From Sphingomonas sp. ID1715 (GTDB lineage: Bacteria > Pseudomonadota > Alphaproteobacteria > Sphingomonadales > Sphingomonadaceae), in the NCBI RefSeq assembly GCF_013044515.1, contig NZ_JABEPR010000001.1:62001-126000 (forward strand): a stretch of 64,000 bases of DNA, given 5' to 3'. The notes below the pieces were generated by a model, which worked only from the letters and a program-made list of their open reading frames with translations, did no database searches and was not told the origin of the DNA. The position numbers and the translations under genes are program-made. Positions 6,530-15,622 of this stretch are shown here, piece after piece. The stretch's first letter is position 1, and every line of letters begins with the position of its first letter.

Positions 6530-7546
6530 TTATCCGCGCGAAGTGCAGAGGCCCAGCGCGGCATAGGCTCCGTCCAGCCGCGGCTGAGCCAGCGCCCGCG
6601 CACGGGCCGCGCCCTGCTCAAGGATGCGGTCGAGTGCTGTGGTGTCGGACCGCAGCTCCAGGAACCGCGTGCGGATCGGGCGTAGCGTCTCGACCAGCCG
6701 TTCGGCGAGTGCGGGCTTGAACGCGCCGAACCCCTGGCCTGCGAAGTCGGCCAGCACCTGGTCGACGCTCTCGTCATTGAGCGCTGCATAGATCGCGACC
6801 AGGTTCTTGGCTTCGGGACGGCCGTCCAGCTCAGCCGCGGTTGCGGGCAGAGGCTCGGGATCGGTCTTCGCCTTGCGGATCTTTTGCGCGATCGTGTCGT
6901 CGTCGTCGGCCAGGTTGATGCGCGACGCGTCCGACGGGTCGGACTTTGACATCTTCGCGCTGCCGTCGCGCAGGGACATGATCCGCGCCGCCGCCGGCGG
7001 GATGGTCGGCTCGGGCAGCACGAACAGCTCGGTGCCAAAATCCGTGTTGAACTTGGTCGCGATGTCGCGCGCGAGCTCCAGATGCTGCTTCTGGTCCTCG
7101 CCGACGGGCACATGCGTGGTGCCGTAGAGCAGCACGTCGGCCGCCTGTAGCACCGGATAGGCATAAAGGCCGATGCTCGCGCCTTCGCGGTTCTTGCCGG
7201 ACTTTTCCTTGAACTGGGTCATCCGGTTCAGCCAGCCGATCCGCGCGGTGCAGAAGAGCAGCCAGGCGAGTTCGGCATGGGCAGGCACCCGCGCCTGGTT
7301 GAACAGGATGGCCTTGTCCGGGTCGACGCCCGCCGCGAGCAGGGCAGCCGCCATCTCGCGGGTGTTGGCGGTCAGCTCGGCCGGATCGTTGTACACGGTG
7401 ATTGCGTGCAGGTCGGCGAGGAAGAAGAGCGTGTCGCCGCCCTTGGCCGCATTCTCGTCCTGCATCCGCACCCAGTTGCGAATCGCGCCCAGATAATTGC
7501 CCAAATGGAGATTGCCGGTCGGCTGGATGCCGGAGACGATGCGCAT
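6530..7546 (-). CDS. trpS: tryptophanyl-tRNA synthetase
   Basis: 338 residues, class Ib aminoacyl-tRNA synthetase charging tRNA-Trp. The HIGH-type motif is HLGN at 14-17 in [18 protein letters not shown] and the KMSKS loop is at about 198-202 in SAKMSKSD. Length matches bacterial TrpRS. Last gene of secB-murJ-trpS on the minus strand, one base after the murJ stop. Confidence 0.96.
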   Translation of the reverse strand: MRIVSGIQPTGNLHLGNYLGAIRNWVRMQDENAAKGGDTLFFLADLHAITVYNDPAELTANTREMAAALLAAGVDPDKAILFNQARVPAHAELAWLLFCTARIGWLNRMTQFKEKSGKNREGASIGLYAYPVLQAADVLLYGTTHVPVGEDQKQHLELARDIATKFNTDFGTELFVLPEPTIPPAAARIMSLRDGSAKMSKSDPSDASRINLADDDDTIAQKIRKAKTDPEPLPATAAELDGRPEAKNLVAIYAALNDESVDQVLADFAGQGFGAFKPALAERLVETLRPIRTRFLELRSDTTALDRILEQGAARARALAQPRLDGAYAALGLCTSRG

Positions 7547-7547
7547 G

Positions 7548-9149
7548 TCAGTCCTTCGTTGCGGTCGCGGCGCGCCGGCTCACCAGCGCCCGCAGGTCGC
7601 TGACCCGATACGCACCCGTCGCAAAGCAGGCCAGAGCGTAAATCGCTGCACCGCCGCCGGTCAGCACGCCCAACGCCACGGCGCGCTGCAGGAGGTGGCC
7701 GGTCAGGTACGGCCAGGCGAGCGGCGCCAGCAGGTAAAGCGCACCGCCCATCAGCAATGCCGCGAGCGCAAGGCGCGGCAGCCGCCGCTTCAGCCGCGCA
7801 TCGGGGGCGAAATGGCCGCGCTTCCTGAGCGTTCGGTAGAGCAGCGCGACGTTGATGCACGAGGCGAGCGCGGTCGCGAGGGGCGGGCCGACATAGCCGA
7901 AGCCGAGCGCGCCGAGGCCCGGGATCAGGAGCAGGTTGCCGACCAGGTTCACGCCGACCGACATGGTCGCGAACCGCACCGGCGTCCGCGTGTCCTCCCG
8001 CGCGTAAAAGCCCGGGGTCAGCACCTTCACCAGCACATAGGAGGGCAGGCCGATCGAGAAGGCCGAGAGCGCGAAGGCGCAGGCGCTTGTGTCTTCGGCG
8101 GTGAACGCGCCATGCTCGAACAGCCCGCGTACGATCGGCGCCGACGCGAAGATGAACGCGACGGTGGCGGGCAGCGTGAGGAACAGCGCCAGCTCGATGC
8201 CGCGATTCTGCGTGTCCATCGCCTCCGCTTCCTTGCCCGAGCCGAGCAGGCGCGAGATGGTGGGGAGGAGGATGGTGCCGAGGCCGATGCCGATGATGCC
8301 GAGCGGCAGCTGATTCAGCCGGTCCGCATAATAGATGTAGGAGATCGAGCCCGGATCGAGCAGCCCGCCGGCGAGGGCCGTCGAAATGGCGAGGTTGATC
8401 TGCACCGCGCCCGCTCCCGCGGCGGCCGGCAGGATCAGCTTCATCAGCTGCCGCACATCGTCGGTGAGCTTGGGCATGCGCAAGCGCAGGCTCGCGCCCG
8501 CCTGCCGGCACGCGATCACCAGCCAGGCGAGCTGCAACGCACCGCCGGCGGTCACCGAGACCGCCTGCGCCCGCGCCGTCTCATAGGGGCTGTCGCCGTG
8601 GAAGAAGACCAGGGCGACGATCATGGCGATGTTGAGCAGGATCGGCGCCGCCGCATTCACCCAGAAGCGGTTGAGCGAGTTCAGGATGCCGCCCAGCAGC
8701 GAAGCGAGCGAGATCAGCATCAGATAGGGGATGGTGATCCGCGACAGCGTCACCGCAAAGGCGAATTGCTCCGGCGTCGGATCCTTGAACCCGCCCGACA
8801 GCCCCCAGGTGATCGGCCAGGCCGCCACGATCATCGCCGCGGTGAAGAGCAGCAGCACCGGGAACAGCACCGCCAGCGCCTGTTCGGCAAAGCGGATGCC
8901 GGCGCTCGTCTCGCCCGTCTCGCCGACCTTGCGGTTGAACATCGGGATGAAGGCGGCCGAGAACGCCCCTTCCGCAAACAGCGCGCGGAACATGTTGGGC
9001 AGGCGGAACGCGACGAAGAACGCGTCCGAGGCAAAGCCCGCGCCGACATAGCTCGCCTGCAGCGTGTCGCGCACCAGCGCCAGTACGCGGCTGACGAGCG
9101 TCAGCCCGCCGACCGAAGTGAGGGAGCGGGCGAGGGACACCTTAGCCAT
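7548..9149 (-). CDS. murJ: lipid II flippase MurJ
   Basis: 533 residues with about 14 hydrophobic helices, beginning [20 protein letters not shown] and containing [20 protein letters not shown], the conserved MurJ/MviN stretch carrying the essential Arg/Glu of the first helices. It moves lipid-linked peptidoglycan precursor across the inner membrane. ATG 9149 is chosen because the family usually starts right before the TSVGG helix; a GTG at 9161 would add four residues. Between secB and trpS; a long palindrome lies just upstream. Confidence 0.94.
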   Translation of the reverse strand: MAKVSLARSLTSVGGLTLVSRVLALVRDTLQASYVGAGFASDAFFVAFRLPNMFRALFAEGAFSAAFIPMFNRKVGETGETSAGIRFAEQALAVLFPVLLLFTAAMIVAAWPITWGLSGGFKDPTPEQFAFAVTLSRITIPYLMLISLASLLGGILNSLNRFWVNAAAPILLNIAMIVALVFFHGDSPYETARAQAVSVTAGGALQLAWLVIACRQAGASLRLRMPKLTDDVRQLMKLILPAAAGAGAVQINLAISTALAGGLLDPGSISYIYYADRLNQLPLGIIGIGLGTILLPTISRLLGSGKEAEAMDTQNRGIELALFLTLPATVAFIFASAPIVRGLFEHGAFTAEDTSACAFALSAFSIGLPSYVLVKVLTPGFYAREDTRTPVRFATMSVGVNLVGNLLLIPGLGALGFGYVGPPLATALASCINVALLYRTLRKRGHFAPDARLKRRLPRLALAALLMGGALYLLAPLAWPYLTGHLLQRAVALGVLTGGGAAIYALACFATGAYRVSDLRALVSRRAATATKD

Positions 9150-9161
9150 GTGCCCGATCAC

Positions 9162-9215
9162 CGTTCGCTTCGAGCGAAGTCGAGAAGCGTATCTCGACTT
9201 CGCTCGATACGAACG
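9162..9215. repeat. TTCGA-type palindromic repeat
   Basis: Bases 9162-9185 are the reverse complement of 9192-9215 at 22 of 24 positions, with a 6-base loop. The core (TTCGAGCGAAGTCGAGA) belongs to a palindrome type very common between sphingomonad genes. It lies between the secB stop and the murJ start and would form a strong RNA hairpin in the operon, lowering or ending read-through. Confidence 0.8.
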
Positions 9216-9233
9216 GAGCTGCGTTCAGCCGGC

Positions 9234-9740
9234 TCAGGCCTGCCCCGCCGCTTCGCCCTGGGCGAGCTGCCCGGCTTGCTGCGCCTGCTGCATGTAGAGG
9301 CCGGCAAAGTCGATCGGCTCCAGCATCAGCGGCGGGAAGCCGCCGTCGCGCACGGCATCGGCGAGAACCCGGCGGGCGAACGGGAAGATCAGCCGCGGCG
9401 CTTCGGCATAGCAGAAGGGCTGGATCTGCTCTTCCGGGACATTGCGGATGCCGAACAGCCCGGCATAGGAAAGTTCGACCGCAAAGGCGACGCCCTGATC
9501 GCCATGCGCCTTCACCTCGACCTTCAGCACGACTTCGTAGACGTCGTCGGCCGCCTTGTTCGAGCTGATGTTGAACTGCACGTCGATCTGCGGCTGCACC
9601 TGCCACTGGTAGACGGCCGGCGAGTTCGGGTTCTCGAAGGACAGGTCCTTCACATATTGGGAGATGATGCCGACCTGCGGCATGTTGTCGGCGCCATTCG
9701 CGAACTGTTCTTCGCCCTGCGCGCCCGTTTCCTCGACCAT
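9234..9740 (-). CDS. secB: protein-export chaperone SecB
   Basis: 168 residues. SecB holds preproteins unfolded and hands them to SecA. The core IISQYVKDLSFENPNSP, the VYEVVLKVE strand and FPFARRVLADAVRDGGFPP are diagnostic; the C-terminal tail is Gln/Ala-rich. Start at the ATG at 9740 preferred, with AGG and GAGG elements just upstream; another ATG six codons earlier has no ribosome site. First gene of secB-murJ-trpS; divergent from the Tim44 gene, an arrangement often seen in alphaproteobacteria. Confidence 0.95.
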   Translation of the reverse strand: MVEETGAQGEEQFANGADNMPQVGIISQYVKDLSFENPNSPAVYQWQVQPQIDVQFNISSNKAADDVYEVVLKVEVKAHGDQGVAFAVELSYAGLFGIRNVPEEQIQPFCYAEAPRLIFPFARRVLADAVRDGGFPPLMLEPIDFAGLYMQQAQQAGQLAQGEAAGQA

Positions 9741-9913
9741 GAACCTCGAACCTTTCATCGGGATGATTAGGGGCCTTGCCCCATCGGAGCGGGCGGTTAG
9801 CAGCTAGGGGGCGGGCCGGCAATGCTCGGCGGGGGATCGGAACCGCTTGCCCAAGCATTTGAAACACGCGCGCGGCGCGCCTATGTTGCACAGGTTCTCG
9901 TTTCGGAGGTTAG

Positions 9914-10567
9914 GTGGTCGGCATCGTTCTGCTCGCTATGGTCGCGGCCTTTCTGGCCCTGCGGCTCTACATGGTGCTCGGCAAGCGCAGCGGCCATGAA
10001 CAGGCGCTGCCGCCCAAGCCGGCCGAGGAACGGCTGGCGCCGGTCCAGGCGCCGCGCGCCACCGCCGAGCCGATCGCCGATGCCGGTCAGCCGAGCGACA
10101 GCGTGATTGATCCCGATGCGGCGCAGGGCGTCCGCGCGATCCTCTCGGCCGATCCGAATTTCGACGTCGCCCGCTTCGTCGAAGGCGCCAAGGCCGCTTA
10201 CCGGATGATCCTCGAAGCCTTCTGGCGCGGTGACGAGGACGAACTTGCCTGGCTGGTGGCGCCCGATGTGCGCGAGGCGTTTGCCGTCGCCATCGCCGAG
10301 CGCAAAGAGGCTGGCCACACGCTCGACAATCGTCTGATCGCGATCGAGACGGCGCGCATCGTCGAGGCGCGGATGGAAGGCCGGGTGGCGTTCGTCACCA
10401 TGCACTTCGTCGCCGACATCGCGGCGGTCACCCGCGATGCGGAAGCCAATGTGGTCGCCGGCACGCTCGAAGACGCGGTGTCGACCAACGATCACTGGAC
10501 GTTCAGCCGCAACCTGCGCGAGTCCGATCCGAACTGGCTGCTGGTCGAAACCGACGAGGCGGCGTGA
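9914..10567 (+). CDS. Tim44 domain-containing inner-membrane protein
   Basis: 217 residues from GTG with GGAGG 5 bases upstream. One N-terminal membrane helix (VGIVLLAMVAAFLALRLYMVLG), a Pro/Ala-rich linker to about 70, then a Tim44-like C-terminal domain (FVEGAKAAYRMILEAFWRGD, then ANVVAGTLEDAVSTNDHWTF). Mitochondrial Tim44 tethers Hsp70 to the translocon; bacterial homologues are membrane-anchored and their role is not settled. The divergence from secB and 4-base overlap with mltA are typical for the group. Confidence 0.87.
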   Translation: MVGIVLLAMVAAFLALRLYMVLGKRSGHEQALPPKPAEERLAPVQAPRATAEPIADAGQPSDSVIDPDAAQGVRAILSADPNFDVARFVEGAKAAYRMILEAFWRGDEDELAWLVAPDVREAFAVAIAERKEAGHTLDNRLIAIETARIVEARMEGRVAFVTMHFVADIAAVTRDAEANVVAGTLEDAVSTNDHWTFSRNLRESDPNWLLVETDEAA

Positions 10568-11808
10568 TCCGGCGCCGGGGGGCACTCGGCCTCGCCCTGC
10601 TGCTCGGTGCCTGCGTCCCCAAGCCGAGCCCGCCCATCGCGCCGCCGCCGATTGCGCGTCCCGCTCCCGTGCCGACTCCGACGCCCAGTCCCGTACCGCC
10701 CGCCAACGCGCGTAGTCTCGGTCTGCGGCCTGGACCGGCGGTCGCATCGCTTCCCGTCTCCACAGAGGCTGCTCAGCGTGCGCTCGCGGCCTTTCGGATC
10801 AGTTGCCCCAGCCTCCTCCGTCGCAACGACACGTCCGGCATCCGCGCGGATTGGCGCGCCGCGTGCGATCACGCCCGCACCGAAGCCGACGCCCAGGCCT
10901 TCTTCGCCACCGCCTTCGAAACCGCACAGGTTGGCGACGGCGCGGCGATGGTGACCGGCTATTACGAGCCGGAAATCGCCGCCGCCCATGATCCGGCGCC
11001 CGGACTCGTCCCCGTGCTGCGGCTGCCGCCAGACCTGGTCGAACAGCAAGTGCCGGTCTGCCCGCCCGCGATCGATCCGCTCACCCAGCAGCCCAATCCG
11101 GCTGCCTGTCCGTTGCAGAAGCAGCGCGGCCGGATCGTCGACGGCCAATATATCCCTTATTACGACCGGGCGGAGATCGAACAGGGCGCGCTTGCCGGCC
11201 AGGGGCTGGAGATTGGCTGGGCCGATCCGATCGACCTGTTCTTCCTGCAGATTCAGGGGTCCGGGCGGCTGCGCTTCGCCGACGGCAGCATCGTGCGCAT
11301 CGGCTATGCCGGTCAGAACGGTCATCCCTATACCGGTATCGGGTCGCTGATGCGGCAGCGCGGTCTGCTCGGTCCGGGCCAGGCGAGCATGCAGGGCATG
11401 GTCGCGTGGCTGCGCGCCAACCCGGAAGCGGGCACGGCGCTGATGCACGAAAATCGCAGCTATGTGTTCTTCCGCGAACTGACCGGAGCCGGACCGCTCG
11501 GCGCCCTCGGCCTGCCGGTCACGCCGCAGGGCAGCGTCGCGGCCGATCCGCTGTTCACGCCCTTGGGCGCACCCGTCTTTGTCGATGTCGAGCATCAGGT
11601 GGCCGACGGGCTGTGGATCGCGCAGGATACTGGCGGGGCGATCAAGGGACCGAACCGGTTCGATACGTTCTGGGGCGCGGGCGAGCAGGCCGCGCAGATC
11701 GCCGGCGGCCTGCTCAGCCGCGGCAAGGCCTGGCTGCTGCTGCCGATCGGCACGCTCGACCGCTTGGCGCAGGAGGGCAACAGTGCAGGGGCGCCGGCTC
11801 AGCGCTGA
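10564..11808 (+). CDS. mltA: membrane-bound lytic murein transglycosylase A
   Basis: 414 residues from a GTG overlapping the previous stop by four bases. Lipoprotein signal with lipobox LLGAC, then a Pro-rich tether (about 20-45), the MltA barrel (MVTGYYEPEI, then PYYDRAEIEQG) and the C-terminal 3D domain with VDVEHQVADGLWIAQDTGG and NRFDTFWG, holding the catalytic aspartates. It cleaves peptidoglycan glycan strands to 1,6-anhydro products. Family length matches. Confidence 0.94.
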   Translation: MIRRRGALGLALLLGACVPKPSPPIAPPPIARPAPVPTPTPSPVPPANARSLGLRPGPAVASLPVSTEAAQRALAAFRISCPSLLRRNDTSGIRADWRAACDHARTEADAQAFFATAFETAQVGDGAAMVTGYYEPEIAAAHDPAPGLVPVLRLPPDLVEQQVPVCPPAIDPLTQQPNPAACPLQKQRGRIVDGQYIPYYDRAEIEQGALAGQGLEIGWADPIDLFFLQIQGSGRLRFADGSIVRIGYAGQNGHPYTGIGSLMRQRGLLGPGQASMQGMVAWLRANPEAGTALMHENRSYVFFRELTGAGPLGALGLPVTPQGSVAADPLFTPLGAPVFVDVEHQVADGLWIAQDTGGAIKGPNRFDTFWGAGEQAAQIAGGLLSRGKAWLLLPIGTLDRLAQEGNSAGAPAQR

Positions 11809-12331
11809 GGAAGCCGATCTCTGGGCCCGCGTGATCGCCAGCGTGGAGCCGCTGGAGGGGAGGGCGGCGCGCCAACCTCCCGACCTGCCGCTCCAACTTC
11901 CGAGCTCCCCGGCAAAAGCCGGGGCCCGGGAGTCCCCCCCACCGAGGCAAAAAGGAGCTGGACCCCGGCCTGCGCAGGGGAACGCGAACACCCTGGACGG
12001 CAGCTGGGACCGCAGGCTCGGGCGCGGTATCGTCCAGCCGGACTTTGCCGTCGATCTGCACGGCCACACGCTCGACAGTGCCTATCGCACACTGGATGCC
12101 GGACTCGACCGCGCGATCGCCCAAGGCGCGCGCGTTCTGCTGCTGGTCACCGGCAAGCCGCGGGCGCCCGGATCCGGCCGCGGTGCCATTCGCGCGGCGG
12201 TCGGCGACTGGCTCGCCGCTTCGCGTCACGCCGACGAGATCGCGGCGGTGCGCGGCGCGCATCCACGCCATGGTGGTGCCGGCGCGCTCTACATCATCCT
12301 CAAACGGCGCCGTGAGAGGGCAAGTTTTTAA
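11783..12331 (+). CDS. Smr-domain protein with an in-frame palindromic repeat
   Basis: 182 residues from a GTG with GGAGG 8 bases upstream, overlapping mltA by 26 bases. A short LSAEEADLWARVIASVEPLEG helix is followed by a linker, then the Smr domain: VDLHGHTLDSAYRTLD, then LLLVTGKP and GGAGALYIILKRRR. Smr domains bind or nick nucleic acids (MutS2 C-terminus, SmrB ribosome rescue), with the LDLHG and TGxG motifs. Here the usual TGKG is TGKP. The linker at residues 42-67 is encoded by the repeat at 11906-11982. Confidence 0.88.
   Translation: MQGRRLSAEEADLWARVIASVEPLEGRAARQPPDLPLQLPSSPAKAGARESPPPRQKGAGPRPAQGNANTLDGSWDRRLGRGIVQPDFAVDLHGHTLDSAYRTLDAGLDRAIAQGARVLLLVTGKPRAPGSGRGAIRAAVGDWLAASRHADEIAAVRGAHPRHGGAGALYIILKRRRERASF
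11906..11982. repeat. CCCCGG-type palindromic repeat inside the Smr gene
   Basis: The arms TCCCCGGC-AAAA-GCCGGGG at 11906-11924 and ACCCCGGCC-TGCGC-AGGGG near 11962-11980 enclose a short spacer and match the repeat type also seen at 43567 and 52975 between genes. Here it is read in frame and codes for a Pro/Gly/Ala/Lys-rich linker. Confidence 0.75.
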
Positions 12332-12385
12332 CTGTTTCTCAGCCACGATGTGCGCTTCGCAAGGTTGAAGGTGCGCGCTGCCACG

Positions 12386-14062
12386 ATGGAGAGGATGACG
12401 CTGAAAAGCAGGGCGATCGCGTTCGCCTTTTGCACCGGCGCCGTCGCGTTCATCCTGGCGCTGCTGGCGACGGCACGCAGCGGCATCGAAAGCGGCGATT
12501 TCGGCCACTCGCTCATTATCGCCATCGTCTGCGGAGTGATGTGCTGGGCATCGGCCGAGCGCGCCATTGCGGGCTATGCCGAAGCCGTCGACGACTCGAT
12601 CGAACGGCTCGCCCGCGCCGCGGACGGTGACCTGAGCACACCGACGCCGTCGCGCGTGGCCACGGTGCTGCCGGATCTTGCGACATCGCTCGACGGGCTA
12701 CTCAGCCAGGTGCGGACCAACTTCGACCGCGTCCATTCGCTCGCGATGTTCGATCCGGTAACCCAGCTCCCCAACCGTACGCACTTCCGGCGCGAGGCGG
12801 CTGAGCTACTGGACGCGCTGGCACCTGCCGATCTCGCTGCGCTGTTCTTCATCGACCTCGACAAGTTCAAGTCGGTGAATGATAATTTCGGCCATGCTCA
12901 AGGCGATCAGCTGCTTGTAAAGGTTGCCGACCGCTTGCGGGCGGTGAGCGAATCCGGTGAGCGGCTCGGTTTCTGCCAACCGCCGCTGATCGCGCGGCTT
13001 GCCGGAGACGAATTCACGATGCTCGTGCCCCGCCTCGGCTGCGCCGAGGAAGCGGAGCGGATCGGCGATGCGCTGCTCGACGCGCTCAGCGAACCTTATG
13101 AGCTGCTCGGCATCGAAGTCGATGTCGGCGCCTCCATCGGCGTCGCGCTCAGGCCGGACCAGGGGCAAAGTCTGCACGAGCTGATGCGCGCGGCCGACAT
13201 TGCCATGTACCATGCCAAGGCGAATGGTCGGGCGCGCGTCCAACTGTTCACGCCCAGTCTTGCCGCGAGGATGGCCGACCATCTGCGACTCGAGACGGAG
13301 CTGCGCCAGGCCATCGAGTCGGAACAGCTCGCCTTCTTCTTCCAGCCGCAAATGTGCGTCGCGACCGGGGCCGTCATTGGCGCCGAAGCGGTGTTGCGCT
13401 GGCGGCACCCGGCGCTTGGCTTGCTCACCCCCGACCGGTTCCTGCCGCATGCCGAGAAATCGGGCCTGATTCACGAAATCGGCTATTGGGCGGTGGAGGA
13501 AATCGCTGCGGCGCTCGGCAGATGGGAGCGGCTCGGCCTCACCACGCGCATCGCCGTCAACGTGAGTGCCCGTCAGATGGGGCGGCCGGATTTCTTTGCG
13601 CAGGTGCGCCACGCGCTCTTGCACCATCGTGCCTCGGCCGATCTCCTTGAACTGGAGATCAATGAATCGATCGCGATGCGCTGCGACGAGAGCGCGATTG
13701 CGGGCCTCAAGCGGCTGCGGGAACAAGGCGCGACCGTCGCAATCGACGATTTCGGCAGCGGCTATTCGAACCTGTCGCGCTTGCAGGACATGCCGATCGA
13801 TCGCGTGAAGATTGCCGGCACGCTCATTGCCGATCTCGCCACCTCTGAGCAGACGCGCGCCGTGGTTCAGTCGGTGATCGCGCTGGTTCATGGCCTGGGC
13901 TTCGGCGTCGCGGCGGAAGGGGTGGAGAGCAGCGCCCAACGAACGATATTGGAAGTGGCGGGCTGCGACTATCTCCAGGGTGCCGCGATCGCCGCCGCGA
14001 TGACCGAGACGGACTTTCACGCCTGGATCGGCGAGCGATCGAGCGGCCTCCGGCGCGCCTGA
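12386..14062 (+). CDS. GGDEF-EAL cyclic-di-GMP protein
   Basis: 558 residues. Two N-terminal membrane helices (about 8-30 and 43-66), a HAMP-like linker, a GGDEF domain with AGDEF in place of GGDEF and no RxxD inhibitory site just before it, and an EAL domain. In the EAL domain the signature is EAV, but NVSA, LEINES, DDFGSGYS, the Lys of VKIA and AEGVE, the usual metal- and substrate-binding positions, are present. It may therefore be an active c-di-GMP phosphodiesterase; cyclase activity is unsure. The start is uncertain (GTG 12350, ATG 12386 or 12395). Confidence 0.9.
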   Translation: MERMTLKSRAIAFAFCTGAVAFILALLATARSGIESGDFGHSLIIAIVCGVMCWASAERAIAGYAEAVDDSIERLARAADGDLSTPTPSRVATVLPDLATSLDGLLSQVRTNFDRVHSLAMFDPVTQLPNRTHFRREAAELLDALAPADLAALFFIDLDKFKSVNDNFGHAQGDQLLVKVADRLRAVSESGERLGFCQPPLIARLAGDEFTMLVPRLGCAEEAERIGDALLDALSEPYELLGIEVDVGASIGVALRPDQGQSLHELMRAADIAMYHAKANGRARVQLFTPSLAARMADHLRLETELRQAIESEQLAFFFQPQMCVATGAVIGAEAVLRWRHPALGLLTPDRFLPHAEKSGLIHEIGYWAVEEIAAALGRWERLGLTTRIAVNVSARQMGRPDFFAQVRHALLHHRASADLLELEINESIAMRCDESAIAGLKRLREQGATVAIDDFGSGYSNLSRLQDMPIDRVKIAGTLIADLATSEQTRAVVQSVIALVHGLGFGVAAEGVESSAQRTILEVAGCDYLQGAAIAAAMTETDFHAWIGERSSGLRRA

Positions 14063-14164
14063 GCTTTTTCGCTGTCCTACCATGCGGTCGCTGTGCCAGC
14101 ATGGGCGGATGAGCACTCTTTCCCGGACCTTCCCGACAGCGAAGATTCACATGTTGCACGTGCA

Positions 14165-14191
14165 GAATGTGCGGAATGTGCGGAATGTGCG
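14165..14191 (+). repeat. three perfect tandem copies of a 9-base unit
   Basis: GAATGTGCG occurs three times in a row, ending 15 bases before the AmpG-like start, directly ahead of its GAGG ribosome site. A change in copy number would alter the leader length in 9-base steps without shifting any reading frame. Confidence 0.85.
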
Positions 14192-14206
14192 TTTTGAGGT
14201 GCTGGC

Positions 14207-15550
14207 ATGACGGACACGGCCGCGAGATCCGCGCCCCAGCCGGAGCCGGGATTGCTCGCCTCCATCCGCCCCTATCTTGAAAAGGCGCCGCTCGCCTCGC
14301 TGGCCCTGGGCCTGTCGTCCGCCTTTCCGCTGACGATGATCACCAGCACCCTGTCGAGCCGTCTGGCCGAAGCGGGCATCGACAAGAAAAGCGTGACCGC
14401 CTTCTCGCTGGTCCTGCTCGCCTATAACTTCAAATTCCTTTGGGCGTGGATCATCGAGGGCGTGAAGCTGCCGCTCCTCCACCGGCTGGGGCAACGCGTC
14501 TCCTGGCTCATCCTGCTAGCGGTGCTCGTCTCCGCGGCCGCATTCAACCTCGGCCTGGCCGACCCGAACACTTCGGTCATGCAGGTGGCGGTCGCCGCCA
14601 TCCTGCTCGGCTTTGCAGGCGCCAGCTTCGACATCGTCATCGACGCCTATCGCATCGAACTGCTCGAACCCCGTCAGCTCGGCGTCGGCTCCGGCATGGG
14701 ACAATATGGCTGGCGTATCGGCTCGGCGCTGGTCAGCGCCGGCGCATTGCTGATCGCGACCCGCGCCGGCTGGACGGCCGCCTATATAGCGAGCGCGGTC
14801 TTTGCGCTCCCGGCGGTGCTCACCGCCCTGATCATGGGCGAGCCCTCGCGGCACAAGGCCGTGCTCGGCCGCGATGACAGGCCCGGCATCGTCCAAGCCG
14901 TGGTCGGGCCTTTCGCCGAGTTTCTGAAGCGGCGGGGCGCCCTGCTGGTCCTGCTCTTCATCTTGCTGCACAAGATCGGCGACACGCTCGCCAACCTGAC
15001 GCTGCGGCTACTGTTCAACGATCTCGGCTATTCCAAGGACGAGATTGCCGTCTACGATGTCGGCGTCGGCTTCTGGGCTTTGCTGATCGGGGTGTTCGTG
15101 GGCGGCGTGCTCTATGCCCGGCTGGGCATGAAGCGATCGGTGCTGTTGAGCCTCGTCCTGATGGCCGTCTCCAACTTCGGCTTCGCCGCTCTCGCGCTCG
15201 CCGGCCATAGCAACACCGGCATGGCGGGCGCGATCGGGTTCGAGAATTTCGCCAGTGGTATCGGCGGCGTCACCGTGGTCGCCTATTTCTCCGCCCTGAC
15301 CGATCTGCGCTTCACGGCCGCGCAATATGCACTGATCTCGGCCTTTTCGAGCATCGTCGGCCGCGTGCTGACCGGCATCACCGCCGGCGCGCTGGTCGAA
15401 TCCTTCGGCTATGTGAATTTCTATCTGCTCACCACCGTGGCGGCGGTGCCGGGCATCCTGCTGTTCTGGGCGATGATGCGGGCCGGGCTGATCGACTCGT
15501 CGATCGGCAGCGCGGGCCGCGAAACGGCTAATCCAGATCAGTCGGACTGA
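14207..15550 (+). CDS. AmpG-family MFS permease
   Basis: 447 residues with about 12 membrane helices. The stretch LGFAGASFDIVIDAYRIELL and the GQYGWRIGSALVSAGALLIA segment are typical of AmpG permeases (the QD-x-x-x-D-A-x-R region, here FDIVIDAYR), which import anhydromuropeptides for recycling. Related MFS members transport other things, so the symbol is left out. GAGG lies 7 bases before the ATG, after the tandem repeat. Confidence 0.82.
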   Translation: MTDTAARSAPQPEPGLLASIRPYLEKAPLASLALGLSSAFPLTMITSTLSSRLAEAGIDKKSVTAFSLVLLAYNFKFLWAWIIEGVKLPLLHRLGQRVSWLILLAVLVSAAAFNLGLADPNTSVMQVAVAAILLGFAGASFDIVIDAYRIELLEPRQLGVGSGMGQYGWRIGSALVSAGALLIATRAGWTAAYIASAVFALPAVLTALIMGEPSRHKAVLGRDDRPGIVQAVVGPFAEFLKRRGALLVLLFILLHKIGDTLANLTLRLLFNDLGYSKDEIAVYDVGVGFWALLIGVFVGGVLYARLGMKRSVLLSLVLMAVSNFGFAALALAGHSNTGMAGAIGFENFASGIGGVTVVAYFSALTDLRFTAAQYALISAFSSIVGRVLTGITAGALVESFGYVNFYLLTTVAAVPGILLFWAMMRAGLIDSSIGSAGRETANPDQSD

Positions 15551-15622
15551 GGGGGAGGGGAACTCAAAACGTTGCCGGTCCGTTCTAGCGGCATACCTCG
15601 CCCCTGACGGAGCCCCTCAAAA

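Noticed and set aside
7497-9770. 757-codon open frame opposite murJ and secB
   Set aside because: Arg/Gln/Glu-rich composition without motifs, covering two well-supported genes on the other strand.
11783-12331. Smr gene as a pseudogene broken by a repeat
   Set aside because: The repeat is in frame and the Smr motifs downstream are intact, so it reads as an intact gene with an insertion.
14165-14191. CRISPR-like direct repeats
   Set aside because: The three 9-base copies are contiguous with no spacers, so this is a short tandem repeat.
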